Shown: positions 1 to 14,500, counted from the stretch's first letter. The stretch: 64,000 bases of DNA from Siphonodentalium dalli (GCA_032622095.1 CP136061.1:62997127-63061126), one strand, 5' to 3'. Notes: generated by a model from the sequence alone, not told the origin. Translations and numbers: made by a program.

Positions 1-2988
1 TGGATGATATAGACTAGCTGTTCTGAATTATCAGTGGGCCAACATATCTTGAGACAAATATAGAGATCTTGAGAAAATTGCAAAATCTCCTATAAAATTA
101 TTTATTGCTTTAGGTTGTCTCAAAATGTTCTTATCCATGGCAATTTTCCTATAGGAAATACGGTCCTATAATTTTCCTAATGTGAATCGTCATTTCCAAT
201 ATGATTCCTATAGGTTCCTATATGACATTTCCATATGGGGTCCTACAAGTTGAAAAATTATTAATTGTATTAATTATTTAATTAATTTAAATTTATTAAA
301 ATTCAGATTAAACCACAATATTTACACCCTGTGAAAGCTTGACAAATTCTGAATATTTTCAAATGTATATTGCCAAACAAATTGTTAAAACTACAAATTT
401 GCCAAATAATTATTAATTTTTCCATATATTTCTCCATGTTGGACTTGGTTAATTTGCAGCTTCAGATTCAGAACAGTTTTGTATTGAAATATTCTAAGTC
501 GAGCATCGAGGGCTAAGAGGCCAATAATATATTGAAGCCTTAATTTGAATGCTGATTTTAGAGTCATACATGTATGTCTGGCGCTGAAGTCTAAATTTTA
601 TTAGTTAACAGAAAATGTTAGCCTTCGCCACAAGCCCTCATTTTCCAGAGTGCTTATGTGGGAGACCTAAGGATTCGATTCCTTATCGAGTGCTTATACC
701 TGCACTGCATCTTAATCACTCGAGTCCTAAGCGAGTGCATTCGAGTCCTAAGCGAGTGCTTACTGTGATCGATATAAGCACTCGAGTCCTAAGCGAGTTC
801 TTACTGTGATCGATATAAGCACTCGAGTCCTAAGCGAATGCTTATTGTGATTGACATAAGCACTCGAATCCTTGGCGAATCCTTGTTGAAGGCTTATTAA
901 GCCTTCATGCTCGGTAAGGGTAATGCTTTGTTGAAAGTAATTTTCATACCTGATTAATCTGTATTGGTTGCAGGAAACGATGATGGTATGTTAATTATCA
1001 ATAACTGGGAATGATTATTGCAAATAAGATATTGACAGAGCCAAAGATTTTATTAGAGGCTAACTAATAGCATAGTTTTAATGTCACTGTTAAATTAAGA
1101 TACAATTGTCAACAGTTAGAATTTATTTGTTGAAATCAAGTTAATGCTTCATCAAAATTTAAGAATCCATGTCAAAGACATCTTGGACACTGAATGAACT
1201 AATGGTTATATATTTCTTGCTTGCAAGATCCTAGAAGAATTTGTTTTAATTCGGTACGAAGTACCTACAGTATGTGCATGGTCAAACCCGACAGGTTCAA
1301 CTTCCGACTGGCCATGTGACAGTCCTTCCGCTATATATTCGATGAAAGGTAAGACTGTGGTCTTTTTAATTTCTTCTGCACGCAAGATAAGTCATTGTTT
1401 TCATGTTTATTAAATTTTACGAATGTTATCTTGATGATATTGATAATAACAACACGACAATTCCTAATTCTTGACACATGTTTCCTTTTTTCTGAATTAC
1501 GTCTTCACAATTGATCAACAGTCCTTTATTCTACAATACTGTCTTGTCATTGTTTGCTAGGGGGTTTGACAATTCCTCTCTTCAATGATTGTGCTCCGTG
1601 GATGTATAATTGAAATAAAAAATATAACAATTTTGTTTTGTTTACGAGAATCACAAAGAACAAATGTCGTTTTTTGCATCGCAAAGGATGCCTTTTCTTT
1701 TTCGAGCATCATGCTCATAAGAATAATTTCGGGTTCTCGTTGGGATTTTTAACCCTGTACCGGGTGTAATACTGGATGGGGCCTCCATATCATATTCTGC
1801 CAACTCTGTACAGCCTGCAACACAGGCTTGGAGTAGGTTGGTTATCATGCCTCTTCTATTTTTAGTCATGGCCTCCACAACCTCCGCAGAGAAGGGCAGC
1901 GATGGAAGTTCTGTGGCAGCTACCACTGGTCCTACCTCCGTTCTATCGGTGCACATACCAGTTTTCAGAACTTTTTCTTGCCATGACTATACCCCATCAT
2001 TATTTGTCACAGACAAGTCACGATCATTAAACTGATTTTCTTTACAATATATACCTCTGTTAGTTGTACTATCCAACCAATGAACCGGCTGCAGGCATTG
2101 CCCTAGTGGGATCACAAGTATGACAAAGCTGACTTGCATGAGTGGTGTGAAGCTGACTACGTGCGAGCGACCTTGCTCAGTTAAATAGTGTACCAACCGA
2201 AAATTGCACATCGTTGGAAGTGACCAGGCCACTGTGGTGTGGAAACTCTCAGTAAACTGCCGGCTGGGTGAGAACTCACCTCGCTGTGTTGTCAGTGTCA
2301 GTGATGACAATTAATACAAGCTAACCACGGAGGTCCCCACAATCCGGTCATGTTACCGCATTTCCATCTTTCACGCGAAAAGACCAGGAGCTGTCCAGTC
2401 AAGCTTTGCCTTCTTACCAGATACCGATGGGTCAGATTTGACAAACCATCCTCTCTCAGATCTTGGGACTTTCTCTGTCCACCAAGCTCTCGACATTAGT
2501 ACAGGATTCCACAGATTGCCCATGGAAACCTTAATGCGGTGGCGGTATTATTCCACAAGATTTCTGAGTCTTGTGACATAACTCACGATGTCCATTTGGA
2601 ATCACTACCAACTTTGAACATGCCATCGTCCAAACGTGGAACACCACTAAGTAAGGGCACTTCCTCAAAGGAGCATTAACTCTTCACACAAGACTCCCAT
2701 CAGGATCATCTTATCTTCTCACCTCAGAGAATGTTATGTCTGGGTTCCCATTCCCTGCCTTCTCTCAGACTGAGGTTTCCTTTGTCCGACTGATTGTCTG
2801 CCATGTCCAATTCCTCAGGCCCCATGCCACAATCATGGACTGCTAATGACTAATGATTCTTCATTTATGTGCATTTAAATTATCATTAATTCACGTAGCG
2901 CCGAATGTAAGTTTGGTAATATGGTCTAGCTTTCACTGCATGCAATGTTCCATTATATAAATGTTGATTGACTGATGATGAGCCAAAT
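1..2988. other. AT-rich intronic or upstream DNA, no supportable gene
   Basis: Apart from the 41-bp tandem repeat at 720-890, nothing is firmly supported here. Bases 1651-1956 hold a 101-codon minus-strand open frame, and 1990-2850 reads on the minus strand as broken coding-like pieces separated by stops. I do not recognise either. They may be a decayed transposon gene. Confidence 0.4.
720..890. repeat. 41-bp tandem repeat, about 3.5 copies
   Basis: The core tcgagtcctaagcgagtgct recurs at 741, 782, 823 and, diverged, 864, exactly 41 bases apart, with a half-unit starting at 720. The rest of the unit contains tgtgatcgatataagcac. Spacers between the cores repeat too, so this is a minisatellite and not a CRISPR array. 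Confidence 0.85.
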
Positions 2989-3863
2989 TAGAGCCCGAAG
3001 CCGCCATCGCACGCCGCCGCCGCCAGCCACATTGGCCACAAGCCACCGCCAGCCAAATTATCTCTAACGCCACCCGCATGAAAAAATCTCCGCCGCTGGA
3101 ATTGTAAAATGGCTGAGCCGTGTGCATGGACTTATATGTTAAGGACAACTGTACTGCGAATCGCAAATAACTAAACCGCATTGCCTAATATTGGCATACT
3201 CGTATGGACACTGTATGGTTGTTACACTATCAGAACAGCCGGTGCCTCTCATTGTGGAATAGACTATTCCAATGCATGCTTTCATATAACGGAGTGGGAG
3301 CATCCATTCAGTATTGAAAGGGTTTAAAGTATAAATTGTTTATTTCGACACGACTCAGTCTCAGATCTCGCTGACATTTGTCAATATATGCACATAACCT
3401 GTAGAAGAGAATAGAAAATAGTTTGAAATATTATATATCAATACTATCGGATTCGGCATTCAATGATGCATGCATATATCGCAAGATGCCAGTGATGATA
3501 GCCATCTGAAGTCGACAGAAGTCCAAATGTAACTTATACTGATTATATAGATGGGAAACTACATAGTACATCCCTGCCAGTCCTTTACTGAGTCCTTCGT
3601 GTATTTCGCCATAATGGAAAAGCCCAACACCAAAAGAATACGCGTGGTCTGGAATTATACGGGTTCACAACAAACGCCAAAACAAGCGGGTGTCTATAAC
3701 CGGGGATTGGGAAAATTTCGGAAACGAAATAAACGTCTCAGCTGGCTGAGCCGCATATTTTGTCAGCCACGAACGTCGCAACTGAGCCGGCTTAGCTAGA
3801 TAACCAGCCACGAAAATTGGTTGAGCCAGCCGTGAAAACTAGTTGTCGTGGCTTCGGGGTCTA
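2989..3863. mobile_element. hAT-type MITE, 875 bp, 8-bp target duplication
   Basis: The flanks carry the identical 8-bp duplication agccaaat at 2981-2988 and 3864-3871. The ends are inverted: tagagcccgaagcc on the left against tagaccccgaagcc read from the right. An 8-bp duplication with tagRg ends is typical of hAT. Just inside both ends are many GCCAGCCAC/GAGCC-like words, as expected of subterminal transposase-binding repeats. No transposase is present, so the element is non-autonomous. Confidence 0.82.
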
Positions 3864-3871
3864 AGCCAAAT

Positions 3872-4483
3872 ATATGAATTTATATTTCAACGGACATGGC
3901 TCATACATGAGTGAAAAGTACCCATAGTTTTGTTTCTCGATTGAGGCCTAATGCATCTTATTCTAGTACCGTTTGAACCTCCAAGGTCTTTATATGTAAT
4001 TTCAAAGGAGAGATAAGATACTGTACTGCACAGCAAATTTCTACATATCGTATCTGCTAATGATCTTACCATATTCTGAAATTTGTTTTATATTTAGCAA
4101 ACAGAAAAATCCTCACAATTTTTTTTTTTTCGAGTCTATTGGAACATCAAATAACACAACAACTGTTCACTGATATTATTTTGGCTATTTTTCTTGGTTT
4201 ATATTCATTGTTTGTCAAACACGCGATTGTATTTTCTATGAGAATGCACAGCAATTCCATCTTTCTGCCTACCAGCTAATTTGTTTATGTTTTGACACGT
4301 GACTTATGACATCACCAAAATATCTCCTATTGTGATGCATCGCAATGCAATGCATAAAATTGTGAAGAAATACTGCAATGGATTGGCTGATAATCTTTAC
4401 TCTGTAGGTATGTTTTCATATTTCCTCTCCCAATTACATATATATGTTCATGTTTTCCTATCTATGAATGTCCTATATTTTAG
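3872..4483. other. Unique-looking AT-rich intron
   Basis: No repeat or gene is recognised. A short open stretch ending near a gtatgt at 4409 was considered as an exon and rejected. A T-tract lies at about 4119-4130. Confidence 0.4.
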
Positions 4484-4592
4484 TTGAAGATTCTCATTCA
4501 GCAATGTGAGGATAAAGATATAGAAATAGAAAAACTGTCATCACAAATAGAAAAATTCAGAGTTGCTGAACTGGAATTGAAATCAATTGAAG
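4484..4592 (+). CDS. SYCP1: SYCP1-like exon 1 of those visible
   Basis: The acceptor is tatattttag and the donor is gaag|gtagta. The exon begins in phase 0 and ends in phase 1. It encodes LKILIQQCEDKDIEIEKL and further heptad-like sequence ending KSIE, with the last base shared with the next exon. The other two frames contain early stops. No convincing upstream exon was found in bases 1-4483, so the 5' part of the gene probably lies to the left of the window. Confidence 0.8.
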
Positions 4593-5491
4593 GTAGTACT
4601 ATATATGATAATGTTCATTTATGAAATAATTATTAATTAATTAACTCATAAAAGTGGAGATTGTTGAATTCTGCACTTGAAAGATATTATTTACGCTGTT
4701 AAATAAATTTGCAGTATTTTTCAATGTCTAGTTGAGGTAGATCAAGTTTCCTTCGTCTTTGCAAATAGTGATATTGGTTGAGATAGACTTTGTAAAAGAC
4801 AATGTTTCATCTTGTACTTCAGTTATAACACACTTTAATGGGATAGATGTTCTTGTTTTCAAAGTGTACGAAGGGCATTGTCTTAATTCAGATGTCATTT
4901 AAAATGGAAAACATGCTTCAAGATGACTATGTTTAGGCTTGCCACGATGATTCGATTAATCGACTTAACCTTCGCGATAGTTGTGGTAGTCAACGGTTAT
5001 TTAATTTCGTCGATGAATCACCTGAGGGGGGGGGGGGGGGTATAGGGGGGGGGGGGGGGGTAGGTACATGGTCCTGTATATAAGTAGGACTATGCACCAA
5101 TGGTTCGATGCCATGCCTGGAAGTAACAGTTAACAGCGTATGCAGCACAATTTACCACCCGATGGCCTAGCTGTTCTCGCATTAGATTGGCCACAATGCA
5201 GCTTCCTTTGCCTTTGATGTTGCAGCCGACGTTTGGCAGGCATCTTCAAAGAATTCTGTGTCCAACGTGTTCTCACTGTCCGTGGCAGGCCAGCGGCTTT
5301 CTTCAGGCCTTAAAATCCATAGCTTTTCTACAAGGAATCAAGACTTTTTCACGAAAATCAAATGAGAATCATGATTCTGATTCTCATAGAATTTTAAGGC
5401 CTGTTCTTTGCTTTTGATGACGGCTCCAATGCAACTTTTTATTGAAAATGTCCAGGTTATACATGGCAGTAAATGTGACTGCATCCCCGTT

Positions 5492-5531
<40 letters not shown>

Positions 5532-8500
5532 AAAAAGGCTCAAATATCTGCCCCTGTCGACCTATGTCCTAGTTAACTTCAGTGCAAGTGTACGCCTTTC
5601 GCCTCAGTTTTACTCTTTTAGCTGACTTAATGCGAAGTACATGCTCTGCTGAAATACGTATTGGTGGGTCGCGGCCGAGATATTAATATTAAATTAGGCC
5701 AAATATTAATTCTGGACAGGTGTCTTCGACTCCTATCTATTATTTTATTCTCCAAAAACTATATAACCATGCATGTTTTGGAACAGATAGACCAGGGACC
5801 AGCCTAGGCCTGATTTTCAGGGCGAAGTTACTTCTCCCTGTCACAAAAATAGGGCGAAGTGGGAGATTTCCAGGGCGAAATGCGTTGGCAAAATTGAAAA
5901 TTTATATGAAATCCGCCCGCACTGTAGTCGCCTATAAAAGGCTATATATAAAGAAAATAGGAGATATGTAATATTTAAATTAAAATGGGGAAACAATGGT
6001 TCAAATGTGGAAGCTTTATGTTCAAATCATCACACTAATAACTATGAATAATGTCCAAATATAATTGTGAGAGAATGGTTTTGAAAGAACGGCATTTTTA
6101 CAACCGCTTATGAATACAAAAGAAATAAGAATTACGACCGCTTATGAATACAAAAAGAAATAAAAATTTGACAATGCTTATGAATACGAAAAAAAACGAT
6201 AGAAATCTTGAACATTTTCACTCATTAAAAGTCCCTAACATGGGTACAGATATTACTATGTTGCAAAAATGAATTTGTTTCAAAGCTAATCTGGCCTTTA
6301 CATAATTTAACAAAGGGGTGATGATCTGATATAAGGTGTAGAGTTGTAATCTTTAGGTGTGATAATCTCAAAATCACAAGTCACTGCATGGACACCTGAT
6401 GATGTATTCACAGGTGTCTGCAATCAACACTCAGGTGTGAATGTGCTCCCAAATCGGATTAATACAGCTGTTAATAGTAACTATGGTGTTATCTACACAG
6501 TGTCAATGGATAACTGGGTTCAATCAATGTTGGCAGTAAATAGTGGGTGAATATTTTGCCGATTTTCTTAGGTGATCTTCGGAAATTTCAGGGCGACTTA
6601 AACTTCGCCCGGCTGCAAAATTAGGGCGAAGTGAGCAAGAATAGGGAGACTTTATCAAGGAAGACACTGTCCAGAATTAATATATGGCCTAATTTAATAT
6701 TAATATCTCCGCCGCGAGCCATCATGCAATTTTGCACAGTTACTGTCAAGTCATGTGTGCAGTTTGCAGAAACATCGGGCAATTCTGGGCAGTATTTAAT
6801 AGTAAGGGCATGAATGAGAGCATTAGTAATCGTTGTTTTATATATCAAATAAAACAAGGAACACTGACATTTTTTACTGTGTTCAGAATGGATGTAAAGT
6901 AGTCATCGTAATTTCACATTTATCACTTGTTTACCTGGATGTAATATAGGGCAATTATATGAACGTTTAAACGACTAACCATAGACTATAACGGTTGATT
7001 AATCGATTCTGAAAACTCATAGAATGCCAGAAATTGTTTACCACTTTACGTATAATATACCGTACCGGCCGGTGGATAAGTCGCATCTTTTTAACCCAAT
7101 TTGCCCTATTAAAATCCTCCTGCGACTTATAGATCGGTAAGTCAATGAGGGGCATATTTTCAGCCGAATTTTGAGGAATCAACTGCGATCACAGGTAAAT
7201 AACGGGACAGAATGCCGATGCAAACTAACTGCAATGCGATAAAATAATACAATTCGGTATACAAAAAATAAATAAAATACCCCATCCTCATATGTACTTT
7301 GTCTTTATTTTATTGCCTGTCCGACATTTAAAACATATATATCGTATTATATGTATTAATATCTAAGAATTCAACCGCAATTATAAACAGCAGCAAATTC
7401 ACAAACAGTGGGCGTCCTTGACCTGACTGTGTAACACGTGCATGAGTGACCCACATTCAATGACTGCGGTATGATCTCTTTGATGTCTGCAAACTTCTAG
7501 CAGATGACGTCACATCGGAATGTTTATTTAATGCCCTGGAATGAGCATAATAAAAGCCCTAAAGACTCTAAATGCATGTCTGGACAGCGTCACACCGTGT
7601 AATCGATATGGGCCGGATCGGCGTTAAATCTGCTATGCGGCGGTTCTAGATCTGCTTCCCGGCATTTAATCCAACCAAAGTCTAGATGGCGGATATTATT
7701 CGAAAAGTAACTGAATATTATGTTTAATAATAATTTAACTTTTTTATCAAGTAGAATGGTATTTAATGAAGATATGGAACTCGATACCAATTATGTGAAA
7801 CAGTAGTTAGTTGGCGAAAAGTTGAACACAAAATGATATTCTTAAATAAAACGGCAAAATATATGCCAAAAACGCGGTCGGTATTCGCGTAAAAATAATT
7901 GTATGCCCGGATATTGGTACATAAGTGTGGTTATTGTGGTGAATCTGATACTCGTTCACCATGTCCAACACAATTCTGCCTATAAAACATATCATAAACC
8001 GTAGTTTTCCAATATACTTGTTCTTCGTTATTGGCAAAAATTGACAACGCCCAGATCGGGGTTTGACAACGCTGTGAATTGAAACGTTATTTTTATAATC
8101 TGTCCAATTTCGTGTTCAGGACAGGTATAAGTGCATTTGGTTTTGCCTGTGTATTCTAACCCCATTGCCCAACCTCATCACATACCTATTCAAATACTAG
8201 TAACCGAACCACATAATGCTGTAATTAATACATTAATGTTCGCATGTTTAATATAATAATTATTTTTATCCCATGTGTATCAAGGATAATTTCCCCGTAT
8301 ACTCCACAACAATGTTCTCCCAGTACGCTGTACACAACCTTGTATGGCCATATAATAATGGAACATTCCAATTTAATGTGGTGTCGCTAACATGTTGCTA
8401 AACATGATTCTTATAATTGAGGCCCGCAAATTACATACAAAAAGTTACAAAAAACATTCATCAAATGTGTTTTATTAAAATGTACAACAAACTTCAATAA

Positions 8501-11500
8501 ATATGTCATCAAAAACATAAAATAAGTTCCCCGAAAATCTTTCATCTAATATTTTGTATATAAATTAATAACAAAAATGAAAGTTAGCGATTGTTCTTCT
8601 AATGATGTTGAATAATACACGTGTATACAGTTTAAACATCTACATGTTGATAAAGACCACTCGAAATAACCCCACCACCACGGGGGGAGAACAGCGACGT
8701 GAGGATCGGTTGCATTCCGATAAAGAGACGGTGGAAACCCGATAAACGAGACGGTACGCTTTCGGCGACAAACGAGATTTTCTTCGTGTTTGGGAATTCA
8801 AACGGAATTGCCGTGACTAATCAGGTTTCATATCATGATATCGTTATTGTAGTTACTAATATCCATCAATATCTAGACGCTATGGTGAGTAAAACCAATA
8901 GCATCGACATTTAAAAGTCAGGCGACGGTTCGTTTTCCGATAAAAAACGAACAGTTGCGTGTCTTTTATCGGAAAACGAACTGTCGCGTGACTTTTAAAT
9001 AGCTATTCTCTTGATTTTAGTCACCGTAGCGTCTAGATTTTGATGGATATTAGTAACTTAAATAACGATATGATGATATGAAACCTGAGGGGTCACCGAA
9101 ATTCCATTTGAATGACTGAACATGAAGAAAATCTCGTTTGTTGCCGAAAACGAACCGTCTCAGATCGAATTGCCACCGTCTCGTTTATCGGAATTCCACC
9201 GTCTCTTTATCGGAATGCAACCGATCCTCACGCCGCAGTTCTCCCCCTGTGACCACGTAAACACCGATTCCAAAATTCCTATAAATGAAATCGGTATATC
9301 CGACATAATTATGTAATACTACATCAATGACTATGACATTTGAATTTGTACATAAGTCATGTTTACATATATAATTGGCATTAATTGCTCATTGCCATCA
9401 TAGTGTTACATCTTAGTGTATTGACATAATGGACAGGAGGGGCCCTCGCCATTTGCAGACAGCATCACCTCCCAAAACCCACATCCCTTTCCAAAATCAC
9501 GAAGTATAATATTGTTACAGCGAAGAGAAGATTAAACCCCTATACCGGGCCTCATTCGGAAGACTTTCATTCAGATCACAAGTCAAATTGTATTTTAACT
9601 ATGCGATATTAAATGGATTGACCCATTATTAACTGGGTGTGTACGGTAGAACGATCGGCAAAAGCAGTCATGATGCAGTGGGAATTTTATTTTAATAGAA
9701 ATTCTCTTCATTTGCGGGCCTCAATTATAAGAATCGTGTTTAGCAACATGTTAGCGACACCACATTAATTGGAATGTTCCATTATTATATGGCTATACAA
9801 GGTTGTGTACAGCGTACTGGTAGAACATTGTTGTGGAGTACGGGGAAATTATCCTTGATACACATGGAATCAAAATAATTATTATATTAAACATGCGAAC
9901 ATTAATTGATCAATTACAGCATTATGTGGTTCGGTTACTAGTATTTGGATAGGTATGTGATGAGATTGGGCAATGGGGTTAGAATATACAGGCAAAAACA
10001 AATACACTTACCTGTCCTGGACACGAAATTGGACAGATTATAAAAATAACGTTTCAATTCACAGCGTTGTCAAACCCCGATCTGGGCGTTGTCAATTTTT
10101 GCCAACAACGAGGAACAAATATATTGGAAAACTACGGTTTATAATATGTTTTATAGGCAGATTTGTGTTGGACATGGTGAACGAGTATCAGATTCACCAC
10201 AATAACCACACTTATGTACCAATATCCGGGCATACAATTATTTTTACGCGAATACCGACCGCGTTTTTGGCATATATTTTGCCGATTTATTTAAGAATAT
10301 CATTTTGTGTTCAACTTTTCGCCAACTAACTACTGTTTCACATAATTGGTATCGAGTTCCATATCTTCATTAAATACCATTCTACTTGATAAAAAAGTAA
10401 AATTATTATTAAACATAATACTTATTCAGTTACTTTTCGAATACTATCCGCCATGTAGACTTTGGGTTGGATTAAATGCCGGGAAGCAGAGCTGGAACCG
10501 CCGCATAGCAGATTTAACGCCGATCCGGCCCATATCGATTACACGACATTATTTTATGCTGTACCGTGACTACGCATAACATTTAATCCCCACGTTGAGT
10601 AGTTGACACTTAATACTGAAGAGTGCATTGCATCACTATTAGCCCAAAGCGTTTTCATTCAGGTTCGCGACAATTAGGCGACAACTAAATTAACGAGGCC
10701 ATTATCCTAAAACAACAGTAAGCCGAGTCTCAGTTTTATATTCCTATAAATGATAGGATATTTTGTGTCTTTCCTCATACCTTAAAACTATTCAAACGAC
10801 ATCGTGCTTCATTATACCTATCAGTTTTCTTCGAATTCAAAATGGATAAATGTGGCATCAAAAGGAAACGTCTAAGTTACGAAAGTTCATACAAGTTGAA
10901 AGTGATAAAATTCGCAAATGAACATGGTAATCGGCCCGCAGAACGAGAGTTTGGTGTTAGCGAGAAAATAATCAGGGACTGGCGCAAAAAGAAAGATATG
11001 ATTTTTGCCATGCGTAGAGACAAACGAGCAAATCGCGGCAAAGCTGCATTCTGGCCTGAACTTGTGAAAGTGAAGTCAAATGTTTCTGTTTTATTTATAT
11101 ATAGTTATACACATGTTATACAAGTTGAAATGATGATGAATAAATGTTAATTAATACATTGATTTTACTCTCAACCACCCAGAGTTAGTCCAAACATCAT
11201 TCAAGTCAAAATAATAAGTTTTATAATCCATGTTCCCACACACTCCTAATGAAAATGAACCAATGTTATCTCCCCTGCTTGGGAATTCCCCCAAATCGCA
11301 TTGGGAATACCGGAAGCATTGGTGGAATGTTCGTTCATTTTTACGTCTGTGATAAATTCTATTTAAAAAAATGCTTCCTCTGCTCTAAATAACGCTAAAT
11401 CCAGGTCAATCTGTCATTTTGATGTTCCCTTACAAGCCACTGAAATAGGTGCGACGTATACAACAGAAAGAGCCAAAAGGCAACATTTTAAGCTTCAAAA

Positions 11501-14500
11501 TTCAATGCGACTTATCCAACGATGCGATTTATCCACCGGCCGGTACAGTACTTATGTCTATGGAGACCTAAAAAATCTGAATAAATAGTCATTTATCATG
11601 GACCTTTTTGGCGAAACAATATAACCTTTTGCCCCATGGCATACACTTTGTGGTAGGAGAGCCATAAGTTTGATCTTAGTCCTGTTCCAGAAAACCTTAT
11701 GTTGAGCTTCATTGTTATTGAAATTAGCATACAACATTTTGACACTCTGAATTTTCAATATATTTTCAGATAAGCTCCAAAAGATGATTTCTGAATTATC
11801 ATCTCAGCTATTAGATAAAGAAAGTTCATTCAGGAAAACATTGGAAGAATTAAACAGATGGAAGGTACAAGCATTATGCATATATACTCTGTGATGATTC
11901 ATTCAGTATTTCATCTTATTTTCTCACAAGATTGAGATTACACAGTTACACCTGGTATGGTTCTTGTTAGATGAAAAGAGAAACTTTATGACCTTGTATG
12001 AGAAAATATTTCTCAATATTTTCTTTCTCATTTCATTATTACATAGACATACAAAATTTCTGCATTTCTTATCACTCCATTAACTGTAACATTTGACATT
12101 GGCACCTCTCCAAGTTGACTTTCAGTGCAAGGTTATACCCATGCAGCTATGGTTCGGATGAACCTGCCCTAGAAAGAACGATACCGCCTCGTGGATGGAT
12201 AAACTTTATACTGTTTTTATTAGTAGCAGAGCAATTTAACCAATGTGCATATTGTGTGTCAAGGTTGTCTTGAATCAGATTAAATTTACACAACTTGTTC
12301 CATTATTATAGGTGATATAATCCACTGTATATAATGTGGCGAATAACTTTATTCTCAAATAGAGTAATCTAGTATTATTTAGTGATCGTTTGCTTTGAAA
12401 AACATTTTCCAAAAGATTTAAATCTAAAAAGTCATTTGTTTTCCTATAGATCTACTAGTACTAGAACGCCAACAAAGGCTTTTTTAGAACTCTAGAATCA
12501 CTCTCAGGGCATCAGTATTTAAAATTTTCCCCAGACCCTCACCAGAGGAAGGGACACCCCTTCTGCACCAACTCCATCTCGGCTCTGATGGCTTCGGCAC
12601 CATTTTACGAACCTGCATTCTCCAAAAGTTGGGTACAGCCTTGCTTCAGCAAAAACGTAAAATGCTGCCATCCTAGTGTGTTTCGGTGACAGGCCGTTCC
12701 TGGGTGCTCTACGTAATGTGTGGCATGCTGTTCCTGGGAATTCTGACCACAATTTTTTAGGGTTAACTGTTTAAAACATTATTTTTTTATTTGAACATTT
12801 AAACTTCTTGTAATTAAATAAACTCACATATTTTTTAGGAGAAGCACCAGGCAATCGAAAATGACATGTCAGATGTGAAAAATGAACTTTCAACAGAACA
12901 GTCTAAACATTTTGAGCTGGCAAAATCATTTGAGGCACATCAAAAACAACAAGAAGAAGAAACAAAATCTCTTAGAACAGAGATTGAAAACGCATTGTCA
13001 CTATTGGTGCAAGAAAAGCAAAAGTGAGTTGTCCTAGTAAAGGGTCTATTCTGATTTTGGTAGCTGTGGATAGTAGCTTTCTGCAGAGGAATTTATCTCA
13101 CATTGGATTCATGTCTCTTTAATTAATCCTCGCTGTAATTTATTTTCACGTTGGGCTGAATATTTGCAATGATGTGATGGTATTTTGTTTCTAAAAAAAC
13201 AAGATGGTGGATAAACACCTAAAATATTGATTTCATATACCCGGGTCACCTCTGATGTTATCATCGACCTAATATGGGTTCATCCTTGCACCGTCACTAT
13301 TTATTGACGCTGATAACAAAAAGCAAGATTGTAGATAGGCACCTAATATTTATTTCATATCACAGGTCCCCAGAACAAAAATTGACTTAACCCCCAATAA
13401 TACTTAATCCTATAGAAAGGTAACTATCTTATTTGGGGCTATCATTTTATCATTTTTTCAAAGTCCACAAACTGGTTCAAAATACACAATAATAATATGT
13501 GTTACATAAACGCTTCATATATAGATAGAAATACATTTCATTACCCTTCAATTTGATATATCCCATATAAAAATTGGTTATGAAGAATTATGGTTATGAC
13601 CATTTCCTACTTGTCCGACATGACGTCCACAATCGGATTTGACAATAATTTGTACCGACTCGTGCCTCAATAGTAGTAGTATACATATATAGTATGCGTC
13701 ATTAGAAGCGGAATTGTTTACTGACCCACTCAAATAAATCACACCACATAACTGCCCCTTATCTCTCGTATTTATTGAAAATATTCAAAATATCAGTTCC
13801 ATGAACCAGAAAGCAATTCCAAAAACAGCCATCTTTTGCGAGTTACCGTGAGTACTATTTATTGTTTATACACAACAAAATAAATCCATATAAATAGTTA
13901 TAAAAATTAAATAAACATGCAACGATTGAATTAACATGAATGCCGATTTATAAACATACATACGGACTAGAATATAACTTCATACATTTTTAGAGCATAA
14001 ATTCATTACTTCTTCAATATATATTTGACCAATGATAAAATAGCATTATGTCACTCCAAAATGGTGATAGGAGGTTGAGAATGTTGATAATTTCTGGGTT
14101 GTGAAATTGAATTTTTCAATAAATACTAGAGGAATGTGGCCGTTATGTGTCAGTAAACAATTCTGCATCAAATGATGTATAATATATACTTTCCGTCATG
14201 ATACTTACCGTCAATAGTGTCTTTGAGGCGCAAGTCTATGTAAAAACCAGGACTTTGACAAAGAAGGAGTGGACATATGTCAAACGAGTGAAAAAAACAG
14301 GTGGTTTGCGTCAGACCTGTGCTCATAACCGGAACTCTTTAGATCTGAACCAATTTTTGCATGGGATACATCAAATTGAAGAATAATAAAATATCTTTCT
14401 ACCTACATATGAGGGATTTATGTTTGTGTATTTTGAATCAGTTTGTTGACTTCAAAAAAGTTTTAAATGATAGCCCCGAAGAAGATAGATGCCTTTCTAT

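Larger units (their letters stand above)
7060..11548 (+). mobile_element. pogo/Tigger-like transposon, internally rearranged, TA duplication
   Basis: The ends are ccgtaccggccggtggataa on the left and, read inward from the right, ctgtaccggccggtggataa, with one mismatch. Both are flanked by TA (7058-7059 and 11549-11550). Repeated gcgacttat words follow the ends, as in many pogo elements. The only recognisable protein is an N-terminal DNA-binding domain (10842-11150). No DDE catalytic domain is visible in the 400 bases after it, and most of the interior is a 2950-bp foldback. It is therefore non-autonomous. Confidence 0.85.

Noticed and set aside
720-890. CRISPR-like spaced repeats
   Set aside because: The 41-bp units repeat along their whole length with no unique spacers, and the genome is animal.
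974-985. 12-base in-frame microexon between cag and gtatgt
   Set aside because: It is too short to support without transcripts; such matches arise by chance.
1651-2310. Two minus-strand frames of about 100 codons as host genes
   Set aside because: No recognisable domain, no splice or promoter support, and the region further upstream on that strand is broken by stops.
4299-4487. Possible upstream SYCP1 exon ending at about 4404-4409
   Set aside because: There is no pyrimidine-rich acceptor, no coiled-coil character, and the best donor gives a phase that hits a stop in the next exon.
7807-10329. Pair of near-identical 70-residue frames on opposite strands (7807-8037 minus, 9973-10329 plus)
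   Set aside because: They are the same sequence read in the two arms of a foldback; there is no domain or independent sign of coding.
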